Source: Oreocharis arfaki
Taxonomy: Eukaryota > Chordata > Aves > Passeriformes > Paramythiidae
Reading direction: 5' to 3'
DNA length: 64,000 nucleotides
Assembly (NCBI GenBank): GCA_013398015.1
Contig: VZRR01014243.1
Location: 434,001 to 498,000 of the forward strand
The position numbers and the translations under genes were made by a program. The notes under the pieces were generated by a model, which did no database searches, was not told where the DNA came from, and saw nothing but the letters and a program-made list of their open reading frames with translations. Below are positions 1-18,985 of this stretch, piece by piece (position 1 is the first letter of the stretch; each line of letters opens with the position of its first letter).

Positions 1-926
1 AGGCAGGTGTGCTGTGGCAGACTCTGGCCTCAGCAAAGCCAACAAACGCTATCAGCAGTGAGCTAGTCAGTGCTGATAACACAGCATCCCATCTGCTTTC
101 CTCTTCCTTTGTAGCGTCGGACTTTGATGTAAGCTTTATGACTCTCTAGGGACCAAGCAAAGGGCCGTATCTCTGCTAGATTTCATGTTGCAGTGCCTTG
201 TACTCAAAACAGTGCACAGAAATTGCACACAGACCCGTGTGAATACTGGCAGCAAGAACTCTGGGTAGAACCGCTCCTCGCAATGCACATATATGTGCAA
301 CAACTACAATGGTTTAATGATAATGAAATAATAGCAATTTTAAAGCAAATAATGAGGTACTTAGAATTAATTGAAGTCATAGGGCAAATCCCGTTAAAGC
401 GCTTGCATCCAAATCCCCAAGAGAGCAACAGTGGGAGTTAAAATTTCCTGCACATCCCAATTTCCAGTGCACCCAGTGCTCACTGAGGACAGTGTCCCGT
501 ACTGGCAGAAGTGGATGCAAGGAAATTTGAAAATCGTGTTCCAGCTCATTCATCCTCTTAGGCTTCCCTCTGTACCAAAGCACTGGTTTTATCACTCCCG
601 GTTTGCATTTCCTTTGTTCGTTGGGTCGCATGATGGATGTTGGAGGATACTTGTATCCTCAGTGTCAGGTACAATAATACAGCAGCATGGTAACATTTCA
701 CACAATTCCATTTGCTTCTCATCGCTGTAACTTAGAAATGTCACAGGAGTTGATACACACTGTATCAATTCTTTTTTCATTCTTGAGTTACTTTAAAAGA
801 ATTTCCAGTATGAAAATTGAGCATATCCTTACATTATCCAAGGCTACCATGGAAACCTCCTCTTTTTACTACCATCCAGTTTCACTTAAGGTAAAGCATT
901 AACTACAGCTGGGATAGCACATGACT

Positions 927-968
927 CACCATAATAGGCTAGACAGCCACCATAATAGGCTGGACAGC
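927..968. repeat. 21-bp tandem repeat, two copies
   Basis: Copies at 927-947 and 948-968 read CACCATAATAGGCT(A/G)GACAGC and differ at a single base. It lies in a CPA6 intron and has no evident function. Confidence 0.9.
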
Positions 969-1401
969 TTAGAGGGTTTTTCCTTCAATGGAAGTCACTA
1001 AACTGAGTCATATTTTACCATTGGGTCATTTTACCATTAGCTTGTAGGAATCCGCTGTTTATTAACAGTGTTATCCATTGCCGTGATTCAGTATACAACA
1101 CTGTTACAAAAGATGAAGTATCTATAAAAAGGAAAAAAAGCAAAGGTTCTGAGGACTGTTAAATAGCTCTCCTTTAGCTATATTATCTGAAAAGAAATTG
1201 AGGCAGAGTGCTCTTGGGATTTGAATGACTTGGTGGCCATCTGTTCTGCACGGAGAAGACCATCTGCCCTCTATATAACCCTTCCATACCCACTGCAATC
1301 CAAGCACTAATACCTTTTGAAATCTCCACCTGTGGCCATTGAATGGTAGCCTCAATTTTCATCTCACAAATGAAACTGCAGCATGAAATTCTTCCACTTC
1401 C

Positions 1402-1422
1402 TTTTTTTTTTTTTTTTTTTTT
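1402..1422. repeat. Poly(T) run of 21
   Basis: Uninterrupted T homopolymer in a CPA6 intron. No recognisable retroposed sequence is attached, so it is best described as a simple repeat. Confidence 0.9.
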
Positions 1423-1960
1423 GGCATTAGGTTGATTGCATAATCCTGTTTTAGTTGATATCATTATGCCTTCTCACACACTGCTCTTTTATTATTAATT
1501 GAAGGTGGCAGTACTTACTATACAAAGGAAAGCTAATAAAACACTGCTGTTGTAAGACCCTAATGGCACCAGGGAAGTTTGCAAACAAACTATTATTACT
1601 CTGCACGTCACTGTAGAATGTGTGGTATTTTGAAATTACAGCAGATAAAAGAGCAGAGTAGATTTGCATAAATATTGTTCTTTTAGGCTCAGGCCCTAAG
1701 CTGTAAATGAGACGATGGCTTAGATCCAGAATTGCTAAATTATAAAGGAGCCACCACCACATCTCCTTTTCTAAGTTTCATCTTTCAGTACCTCGTGAGA
1801 TATTACAGTTAGGCTACTCTTGTGCAGCTTGCTGCCACCTGAGCAGGTTGACATAAAGATATCCTCAAAACTGAACTCCTGCCCCAAACTTGAAGGAAAG
1901 TTAGGCCCTATGCAAACCGAGGTGATTTCTATTTCAGCTGACTGAGCAATCATCCCATGT

Positions 1961-1963
<3 letters not shown>

Positions 1964-2007
<44 letters not shown>
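1964..2007. repeat. Poly(T) run of 44
   Basis: Uninterrupted 44-base T tract in a CPA6 intron, the longest homopolymer in the window. It could be the tail of an antisense retroposed copy, but the sequence to its left (1700-1963 on the minus strand) matches nothing I know. Its exact length may be an assembly estimate. Confidence 0.9.
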
Positions 2008-2008
<1 letters not shown>

Positions 2009-2558
2009 GTGGGGTTTGCAGGGGTGAAAGTAGGTAATAGCCAGGAATTATTATCATGGTTTTAAAAAAATCCCTGTTGAGGTTGTCTACCTACCAGTGT
2101 AACCACGCCTGTCATAGATAGTATGTTAAAAGCTCTAAAAGGCTAGATTTGTCCTGGGAGTGACTAATAAAAGAGGTATAGCTCTCTGGTTTCAAATAGA
2201 CCAACTGAGACCCATCAACAGTTTTAATACTGGAATGCTGTCATAAAACGTGCCGCTGATACAAAAAGCCAGAGAAGAAAATAAAACGAAGTCAGGTTCT
2301 CCTTTTTTGCTTGGAAAGAATGTATCCTGTGGGGAGAACTGTGTGTAGCTGGCCAATTGGGAGCTTGGTGTGTCTAGGAGATGAAGGAGCAGATTGCTGT
2401 GCTGAGGTCCCACAAGTTCATGCCCATCAGGCACAAGAAAGCAATTTGTTTATTGCTTTTCATGCTTTTGCACATGGGCCAAAAAAGGCTGAGCCAGAAG
2501 CTGACCCTTGGAACTTCTCTGTGATTGTTCAACACCAGCTTTCTCTTTCAACCTCTAG

Positions 2559-9373
<6,815 letters not shown>

Positions 9374-9830
9374 GATGGGTTTTTAGGAGCTGGAAGTGAG
9401 CGTTTTACTCCTAGTGCTGATGCCTTTCAGCGTGTTCAGTTGCCATTCTAAGTTTGGCCACTTCAGAATTCTAGAAGCTAATGGGAAATATGGTTTTGTT
9501 TCTGCCAAATTTACTTACTGGAAAATGGAAAAAAATCATTTAATGTCTGCTCTTCTAAAGGCCATAAAGTTGATATACTCACTTAGTGACCAGTTTGGTG
9601 CAAAATAGTTTCTTCTTTTTGCAATAGAACTTTAATTCTGCAACTTCAGTGAGGCCGGCCCTAAAATAAAGTGCCACTTTCAGGCAGTTCCTGGCCTTAC
9701 TCCTTTTCCTAACATGAAAACTTCCTGTGGGGTCTCTCAAACCAAGAAATAAAGTTTACATTCATGTAAATATACCCTGTGAACCAACACAGGCCTGTAT
9801 CTACAGCAATAAATGCCTTGCAGCCGTAGC
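9374..9830 (+). other. CPA6: CPA6 3' UTR with candidate polyadenylation signals
   Basis: No coding signal follows the stop at 9373. Three AATAAA hexamers lie close downstream, at 9665-9670, 9748-9753 and 9808-9813. A GT-rich stretch (about 9849-9873) follows the third at the spacing expected of a downstream element, making the third a good candidate for the main site. The 3' end is inferred; no transcript data were available. Confidence 0.55.
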
Positions 9831-12800
9831 TGGCTGCACTGCAAGTGGCAGTGTGGCTTCCTTCTGCGTGTACACGTACATACATACATATATGCACTTT
9901 TGTGATTTTTCTTTCATATTATGCAATAATTTGAACCGAGGTTTCTTTTAACTCAGAGAAAATCAGAGAAATCCACTTTCAAATGTCTATAGTTGGAGTG
10001 GACTCAAAATCAACATATTGTCTTTGAAAATGTAACATTCCTAGTGATGTGTAAGAATTATAATGAAATTCTATTGAGATAGATATTGATAGATAGATTG
10101 ATAGAAATACTCTGCTTTATGGAGAGACAAAGCAACTTGCCATGACTTGGAACTTGAAGCTGGCGATCGACTGATGCATCTGGCCTCTGCTGTAGTCAGT
10201 GATTGCCCATTTCCACCAGCCAAGGATTTAGCCTTAATTAACTGATGTTTTATTTATCGGTATTCTTGCAGTGAGTTCTTTAGCTCTTTGGCTATGTGGC
10301 TCTTCTTCTTGGAAGTTGTATTTTTTTGCATGTTTTAAAGGACTTAATGAATTTTTAATAGATTATTAAGTGAGCCAGAGGTGAAGGTAGAAGCCTTACA
10401 GCTGAAATGAAGTTAATAAGCACCATGTTTGAACGAGTAATGAAAGCACAGAGAAGATAACAACAAGCTGAGGGATTTTTAGTACTTTTAAAATACTATT
10501 TTTAAAATCTTATTATATCTGCAGAAGCATATATTTTACTTCATGAATTTTGAATTTAATCTTATGCCACTACATGTTAACTAAAACATAATGGTTAATA
10601 AAATTGTCAAAGACTTTTGAAGTATTCTTCATATTTCACTTAAGTGTTAAAACTTTACTTCAAGGATGTAACAGTTTTACGTATCTGAAAAACATTCCTG
10701 ACACTAAGGATGTGGAATTTTAAAAAACCTACATCCTCTCTAAATAAGCACTTGAACTTAGCAAATGGGCAATCTTTATAAGTCTTGTAAGGGAAGCACT
10801 GTATTTAATGAAGAATATCATTGTTTTCTGGACTGCAAAAGGCAATCAGTGAGCAAAGATGACAGAACTGCATTCTATTTGTCTAACGTTCTGTTAATAA
10901 ATGTGATAATTTTACACAAGTTTTCTGAAGGTTTGTTCAGATTTGTTTAATTCAGTCTTGTTTGAGTAATATAAGTTTCTATTCTGGTTTATTAAAAGTC
11001 TAGGGGACAGAAGCCCTCAAAATAGTAATTTCCAATTGCTTATGACCATAACCATTAAATATTATGAAGACAGCAATAACTGTCTTTTGCTATGCACAGA
11101 TTCCTGAACAATGGTCTTGGAAGTGGTATAAATGCTTAGCATCAATTGTTATGAGTTATTCTGAATTTAGGCGACAAGACTGAACTACTATAAGGATGTA
11201 AGAGATTGAAGAAGAGAATGAATGAGGGAAGTCTAATTAGCATGAGGCAAATTTACCCCAGAATTGCTACAGTACAAGCAGGGGAAACCAGATTCTTATG
11301 TGATAGTTTGATTGCTGCTGGCAGTCCAACAGTTCAGCATATGAAATATTTCAGCTTTATGTTCATACCATTACAACTCCACTGGTAATGACAAGCAATT
11401 GAACTCTTGAAACAAGCAAATATCCCCTTTTAGTTGCCAAAAGGACCTAACATTGTAGAACTAGTTGACCTTCTTGGAGAGGAAAAACTGCACGTATTCT
11501 TAGATTTATCTAAGAAGCTTTGACATTTAGAGGCACTTGATACCAAACCCTTTCCATGCATAAAGCTACACACTAGTATATGGATGGACTCCGCTTGAAT
11601 ACTGTGTATGACGTGCAACTGAGAACTCTGAGCTGAGTTTTGGAGACCTGTGCCGGGTAACTCAATGCCCCATAGCTGAATACAGCCTCTGAGCCCTTTA
11701 GCTTCAGGGTCATTAAAGCTGGTGGAAAGACAGTTGCTGTGAAAGAACAAACCCTGTTTCCTGAATTAAAACTTTGTAAGGTAATTTTTCAGCAGAAGAG
11801 TGATTCTGGATGGAGTAGTTTACCGTAAGGAAAGGACTAATGGCAAGGAGCTATTTGGATATGAAATCATACAGTTTTTGTGACTTATGAATGTTACTTC
11901 TTAAGAACAGCTCTTTTTTATGTCTACAATTGCTTACTTCTCTTCCCTTTGTAATTTTCAGCAATTTTTATTGACTAGAGGACAACAGAATTGAAAGCTG
12001 GTTTTGAGAAAAGTGAATTTATTTTAGGATCATAGGTACAGTTTATCATTCAACACAATGAAAAGTACATTAACAGCAAAACACTGCTTAGTAACCTGGC
12101 AGTCAAAATCACATATATAGTGATTATGTGAAATCCAGAACTTACACTTCCATTGATTATTGATAGAATAATTATAACCACTTCTGTAATTTGGAAAACA
12201 ACATCTGGGGTTTTTTATCACTTTTAATTTTTATAAACAAACTTCTGAGATTAATTAATAGGAAGGAAACAGTTCTGTGCCTCTTCAAGCCACCCTTCCC
12301 AGAAACAAGTATCCCAAATTACATGAAATCATCATTCCTAAAGTGGTTTTAAAATTCCCTTTAGAGGTCAAAAAAGGTACTGAGCTTTGTTTCAAACCTT
12401 GAAGAAAGAGCACTTCTGATGGGTAAAGCTCCTTGTGTATTTTCCAGACGTTGCTTCAAAAAGGTCAGTGTAATTGGTCATTCATAACATATAAAGCCTA
12501 TGGAAAAGCCTATGAAGTTTCTTTTTGAGAACTGCAATACCTTTTCCGAAATTTGAATTGGAAGAGTCCAAATGACCTTGAATGCCAACATGCATTTATA
12601 TCCAGAGTCAGTCCACTTGTCTGTAAGAAACAGCATCGTGCAGATTGAGCTGCCTACTCAAGGACAGCATAAAATAGCCATTGATGGACAAGACTGTGTC
12701 TAATTCTTAAGGTTGGGAAGAAAGCTTTGTATTTCCTATGAAAAGTAAGTTAATATTCAACTGCTCCAGTTTATTTCTGTAAAACAATCCCTTCACTTTT

Positions 12801-15800
12801 TACATTTACATTCACTTTAATGGCACCAATCAAAGAATAAGATATTCAGAAGCATGGGTAGGGTAATAAGCACTTTTGTAAGCACTTTGACCTTTCCTTT
12901 GGTTGCCCAAAATTACAGTATCATTTCCATAGTTGACTGTTTCGTAGCAGTCACATTCAGTCTCACACATGCGTTCATGCTTCTGAATCCTGTGCCTACA
13001 AGCCAGATATTACCATCTTTAAGCCGCTCTTAAGCGATGGTAAAGTACCAGAACAATATCTCAGATGCACAGAGATACAACTATCACTCTGCTTTAGAAA
13101 ACAGAGTAAGAGAACAGAAATTTAAATAAATTACAGAAAGACTTTTTGAGTATAAACCCTGTGGCATTAGGTGTACTTCTTAAAAAGCAATTTTAAATGC
13201 TCACAACACAAAATAATTTTTAAATTTGTTGGAAATTTTAAAGTTTTCTGTCCACAGAAAACATAGATTATTTGCTATATGCTTAATGTATGCCTGACTC
13301 TCACAATTATTCAGGATAAAAGATTGAGGTCCAAACAGCTGTAATTGCCTTCTCCTTCACTGTGTAGGGGGGAAGCTGGGTGTGGAGGGAGCTGCCTTCT
13401 GAGTGACTGCATCAATAGATTTTCCAGCCCTGTCAGCAGCACCAAGTCAGGAGTACTGATGCTGTTGATGGGTCTATCTCGGAGGAAGTGGAACAACTCC
13501 AGAGTGGTTTTCACTCTTCTTGGCTGAACGTGCCTGTCACCCCAAGCATGATGCACTGGTTGAGCAGCCTGTCAAATTCACAGCCTTAGGCTGCTCCTGG
13601 TGTCAAAAGGGCCTGCCCTAACAATAAGGTCTTCTGTTAACATCTCCAGGTTTGGGAACTAGCAGTGAGCTAACACATGGTTCTCCTTAGAAAATGATGT
13701 TTGGGGCAAGGACATTGAGAATTGGGAAATCTTTGGCCTCTGAATGCTTGTCCTTGCCTGACAGGCAGGAGCAGTCAAGCAGAAAGTCTCAGTTCTCTCC
13801 ACTTGTAAGGTGGAGATCCTTTCAAGCCCTCTTGTGAGAGAACACATCAAGCACAGCAGGGCTTGCCCTTGGATTCAGACATCAGGGAGTGTACTCATAA
13901 ATAATGGATTCAAATGTTAATTAAAAAAATCTGCCACTGTCCCCAGCCATGCAGAAAGCTTACTTTGACTATGACAAGGAAAATCCATCCATTGCCATAA
14001 AAACATGGGGTAATATATTCCATCAGTCCTGCCTGCTCTGAAAGTCCAGCCACTTTTAGCACTGCTTGGCCTTTTTGAAAAAGACATGTGGCAGAATAGC
14101 CATAACAATGAAATATTTTAAACCACCCCCAGACCTGTAGGAGCATATACTTCATATAAAAGAATAGATAACAGCTTCTGAAATAAATATTGTGGTATGA
14201 CTGCGAGCAGGTGTTCTGGTCGATTTTGCTGACTATGATGTGCCAGGCTATTCTTCTGCATACCAGGATGGATCAATGCTGGGAGGAGTGTCTGTTTTTT
14301 TAACCAGTTAATGAAACTTTTTTCCCAGTTCTGAGAAGAATATCAAATTATGCCTGAAAATATATACACACGAAAGAGTCTGATAAAGTTGGATTTTAAA
14401 AACAGGATTTTCAATTTCCTTGAAAATAATACAGCTGTTAAAACCACAGCCATAGTTTTCAGGTGGCTTATTGTTTTCAGCATGCCATATCTGAAAAAAC
14501 CCCAGTTATAGCAGCCTTGAAAGCTGAGCAGAGATGCTGATCTACTCACTGTTTAATTTCCCTTGTTTCATTTTGCTTTGTTTCTAGATTGAGAAAATCT
14601 GTTGATTGGCTGAATTGATGGAGTGCAGGCAAAAAGCTGAGTATAAAGGATTTTTCTGTGTCTAATGAGCTAGAAACAGCTACTTAAAAATAAGAAAAGT
14701 AGCTTCATCCGTTTTAAGTTCTTTATACAGACAAATTGCTTTACACTGTTTGAAATAAATTATCACCTTCACAGAGATGGTTTGGAAAGATCTATGGTTG
14801 TTTTGTTGTGACCCAGCCAGTTTTCTAAGAGTGAGATGTCTGCTAGTGTTGTAGAAGAACCAGAGCTGCTCTTTGGCCTTGACAGCACAGACTCTGTACT
14901 TGAGCCTTCTCTAACAGAACAAATTTGCTCTATCATGCTGCATGCATCTCCATTTTTCTCCTTCCATTTCAAAAAAGAAGTGAATACTGTCTGTTGGTGA
15001 TGACTTCAGGCTATAAAAGAGCCTAACTTTTGGTACTAAATTTAAAACATGAACCTGTTAACATGTGTGAACTTCCCCACATACCTACGCAGAGCCATTC
15101 ACACACAAGCACTGTGTCTGGCTGCACAATGTGTACTGTGTGATGGTTTATGTAATGGTGTAGCTGCAATTCTTGGCAACCACAGGGCTGCTGATGGCAG
15201 GCAGCATGTGTTCAGCATCTCTCCTCTGCCTGCTGGAAGCACACGCAAGTTCAGCTCGTCTGGCCAGTTCCCTAAAAGCCCTTTGACACTATTTCACTGG
15301 TGCAACACAAGAAGTTCTCACTTCTGCTGCAGTGTGTCTCTGTGGGTCACCTGACACTACTGATGACACACCACCCATGAGCTCCCCTCTCAGGCCAAGC
15401 CTTTTGTGTGCTGCACTCTACAGAGCTCAGAGGTCAGGTTTTGCTATTACGAGTATTAGGGAAGAGGCTGTGAGAGGGTGTTATGCCCCCTACTCCCAAT
15501 GTGGATTGCATCCCAGAAAGCTTATGCATAATGAAGAAGGTCCTATATCATCGTCCAGAGTGAACAAAGGGGTATCTGAGATCGTGCCTGGAAAGCCTGG
15601 AAGTGTTAAGGAGAACACTGGAGGGCCTACAAGCCCATATCAACTTCCACCAGGACTTTTGGAACTGCTTCAGCCCATGAACAATTCTTCTATATATTAA
15701 CCATTTGCAGGAATACATTTTTAAAATAGTAATTTTAGACAAAAAACCCTCTTATCTTACATATGTTAAAGATTTTCTTTTGAAGTTTTTGTATTTACTT

Positions 15801-18345
15801 TAATGAAGTTTCTTTTCTGAGAAATGAAGTCTCTTCCGAGAAGCTGAGGTAGAAATAACATGAAGTTGCTGCCATGCTGAAGGCTGTTTAGGGAGCCAGT
15901 GTATGCAGTCCACTACCTGTCAAATACACACTTCCCAACACTGCAGATAATAAGTGCAAACTTCAGCAGAGGTCTCAGCAGAGACCTTGCTGCAAACACG
16001 TCTGAAGACCGAGATATTCCTCAGATTGCAGTGTTGATGCAGACTGGCTAATGAATGTTGAGCAGCTCTTCTACAACTCTCTCCTCTGGAGCAGAGAGTA
16101 GGAACATCACGTTTTCACAGCTGTCAGGTCTGCACTTTTCAAAAAAACATTAGTCTGTGTCAGAGTTTTAACAGAGAAAGGAAGGTCCCCATTCATTTCA
16201 CGCTCCTCTGCACAGCACCAGGGAAGGGCTCCTTTGCTGGTGTGCCTGGCTGCAGATCCACTGGCACCCAACCCATCAGAAACAGCGTTGTTTGAAACTG
16301 ATGGAGTCACTGTCTTGTTTTTCTTTTGCCTTTATGAAAATCCTAAACAACCCAAACAGCCTGAATATGCACAAGAATAACACTCTCCCATTTAGGTGTC
16401 TGTTGAAGGTCACACAAAAGCTCGTTTCTTAAAAATTCTTTAGGATTCAGCAATTTCCAGTCTGTTGAAAACTAACAGTTTGTATGTAAAGGGGGGAAAA
16501 GAATAATCCCAGAAGACAAATGATTAATGGAATGGTTTTATCCAAAACCATACCAAGTACAGTATGTATCATCTTCATGGCCTATTTCTGAATGCACGGA
16601 GTAAAGGTGGGACATTCGGAGTATGTTTCCTCTTTTCACTTGGTATCAGCACTAAAAATAAGGGCAAAGGGCAGAAGTCTGTAACATGGAATAGAGGAAA
16701 AGTCTAAATTAAGCAGCAAGTCTATGCCCTAAGGGCAGCAGAGATTACTCTAACTAGTATAAAAAGGCATTTTTATTTTTAACCAGGAATAAAATCACCA
16801 AAGCACCAATACATTAGAAAGATGAAAGAAAATAATGCTGAATAATGCTGATGTTTAAAAAGCCCAGAGCTGCTGGGTCGGATGACACACTGCGAGAGTG
16901 AACATCTATCAGTGACTAAATACACAGGTGGAAGAACAAAACTTAGAAAAAATTTGGTAAACAAGCAAAGACTAATCCTTTTAGATTGAATGACACTCTG
17001 TGAGGAGTATAAAAATAACTCCATTCTGAATAAGTAAACAGATACTGTAGGGATTACTTCTAAAAGCAACAAGCAGAGAAGACAAGATGGACACTAAAAT
17101 GAAGAGAATCACTTCTCTGTTCATCTGATGGTGCCAAAGCCCATAATCAAGCTTATTTTACCTCAAAAATAATTACCTGCCTTTGGCATACACCCATGGG
17201 GACAACGTTAACTAATATTCAGCAACCTTGTGACATAAATAATTTTTGGTGTACGTGGATATTAGAAGGAAGTAAAAGGTATCTATCTAGTATTGCTTAT
17301 TACCTCACCTGGCAATACCAGTGTTTCCCACTCTATGCAAGTTTGCACTTTACCTCTCCACCTGCACATGTGGATAAAGCCTAACACAGCCAAGCCAGAT
17401 TGGTAGCTGCTGTGTGAAGAAGCAGAGCAGTGGATTCCATATAGAAGTAACAGAAGTTGTCTGCATTATATTCGGGGGGTATTGCCACAAGGGAACAGGC
17501 ACAAGTGAAAAAAGAACCACATAGCTCCTATAAGATACTGGAAACTAAAGACGGGTTAAGATTAGCTTCCTCTGCGGAAAACCTCACTTGTCATAAAATT
17601 CATCAAAATATTGATCTCACTGCATAGTAGAAGTGCATTTCTTCTGCCACTTTTTATTAAACACCCATAACGCCACACAATGATGATTTTTCTCAATTCT
17701 CCTGCATCTCAATGCACTTTCAGAAGTACACAGCTTTTCAAGAACAGATTGATACCACAGCTGAATAGGATAAAGTTGCAGCAAAACCAATATACAGTAT
17801 TAAATTAAAGACCTTATAAATTCCAAGCAAAAAGCAGCACTGCAACCCAGGAGATGAGAATCATACAGGAATGTTTCCACAGAAGCCTTTCTTAGGCTTC
17901 CCTAAATCTTGACAATGTGTATCTATTTAAATCACACTTCATGCTCAGACTCACCAGAGTACAGAAGCCAAGGCTGCAAGGAAAGCGAAAACTATTGGAT
18001 ATGTATCGTTTTACTTGCCATTCAGTGTGGGAAATTAGTTTAATGCACCTAGAGTCAGTCTATTTGCATAGTGTATATCTGTTCTAAAAAGGAACAAGAA
18101 ATAAATAATCTTTAAACTCCGCAAATCTGTTATACAGAGCATTACATATCAAGGCTCACACATTTAAATCATGACTCTCTCTGTACTTCACATTAGGTGT
18201 TCCCTGAAAATTACATACACCGCCATGAGACAGGTCCAAACCTTTAACAGCCCAGTCAGTATATTACATCACATTGTCAAAAACTGGCAATAATCCTACA
18301 GCCAAAAGCTTTACTTCAGGTTTCTGAGATATCGTAGGTTCTCAG
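9831..18345. other. Intergenic sequence downstream of CPA6
   Basis: I see no supported gene. There are short GATA-type microsatellite traces at about 10,078-10,107 and a GC-richer stretch at about 13,330-13,860. A TATA-like CTATAAAAG lies at 15,011, upstream of a 101-codon ATG frame at 15,049-15,354 that resembles no family I know. An imperfect decamer tandem (AATAATGCTG) lies at about 16,830-16,850. The rest is AT-rich sequence without visible structure. Confidence 0.6.
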
Positions 18346-18349
18346 TTTG

Positions 18350-18985
18350 GGACAAATGAGGACGAAATGTCCTAAGACGAACGTGTCCTCTAACGGAAGG
18401 CACGTTTCGGTAGCCCCTCCCCCGCAGGTTCGAAGGGAATTTCTGGGAGGAAAGTGAAAAAAAAAGACTGTTTATTTAACGAGCAGGGTCCATGCAGGCA
18501 CGAGAATGAAAAAATGAATACTGTTAGATAATAAAACCTCTTGCTGGGGAGAAGACCTGGTAGATTCAGAGTCCTTTCTGTAGGTGTGGCTCTGGTCTCT
18601 CCGGAGCTGGGGTGCGGCGTGGGCGCCTCCGGGCTGCAGTGTGGGGCGTCCCAAAACTGGTGTCCCTGACCGGGGCAAAGCTGAACAGCTCCAGGAGGAG
18701 AGGAAGAAGAAGCCACAGTCCCAGGAAAACTTCTTGCCTCAGCTAATGAATGAGAAGTCAGCTAAAAAGCAAAAGAATGCACCTCTCTTCCCAGCTGTAG
18801 AGCCGAGAGCTGGGCAGAGAGCGAGCGAGTCATCTGTGTTTTTGAACACAGCCGCCGAAGGAATTCTCACCGCCTTCCCCCTACTTCGGATCTGGCTTAA
18901 AGGCACAGGACTCATGTCTGGCATAGAGCAGACGATAGGGGATACAGCAGCGTAAAGTCGTCCCAAAACACCTAGTAAATCCACC
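18350..18985. promoter_or_regulatory. Orphan CpG-rich patch between CPA6 and ARFGEF1
   Basis: Against an AT-rich background this ~630 bp is markedly richer in G+C and CpG. Examples are the cluster around 18,390-18,430, GCGGCGTGGGCGCCTCCGG near 18,612-18,630, and GCGAGCGAG near 18,820. Such patches in vertebrates usually mark promoters or regulatory elements. A 123-codon frame on + (18,584-18,955) begins at GTG, not ATG. Frames on - (18,390-18,716 and 18,739-18,984) match no family I know, so no protein is called. It could be the promoter of a non-coding transcript, an upstream ARFGEF1 promoter, or an old GC-rich insertion. Confidence 0.4.

Larger units (their letters stand above)
1..2558 (+). 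other. CPA6: CPA6 intron, left part of the window
   Basis: I see no exon here: the block that should precede EGASLHPC in the protein (ending ...NWKVKWC in CPA6) is not encoded in any frame. The stretch holds a 21-T run (1402-1422), a 44-T run (1964-2007) and a 21-bp two-copy tandem repeat (927-968). Short open frames lack codon bias or family resemblance. Confidence 0.7.

Noticed and set aside
10110..10215. Faint resemblance to a MIR-type SINE core (AAGCAACTTGCC...)
   Set aside because: Only about a dozen bases are persuasive; a profile search for MIR/CORE-SINE would be needed.
13790..13830. CTCAGTTCTCTCCACTTGTAA, similar to the CTCAGTTT..TCATCTGTAAAATG block of MIR
   Set aside because: The match is short and gapped, with no second supporting block.
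15332..15700. 122-codon + strand frame in the intergenic region
   Set aside because: It begins at GTG; its first ATG is at codon 16. There is no recognisable domain.
18584..18955. 123-codon frame within the orphan CpG patch
   Set aside because: It starts at GTG, lacks domain features and is explained by local GC content. The patch itself is kept as a possible regulatory region.
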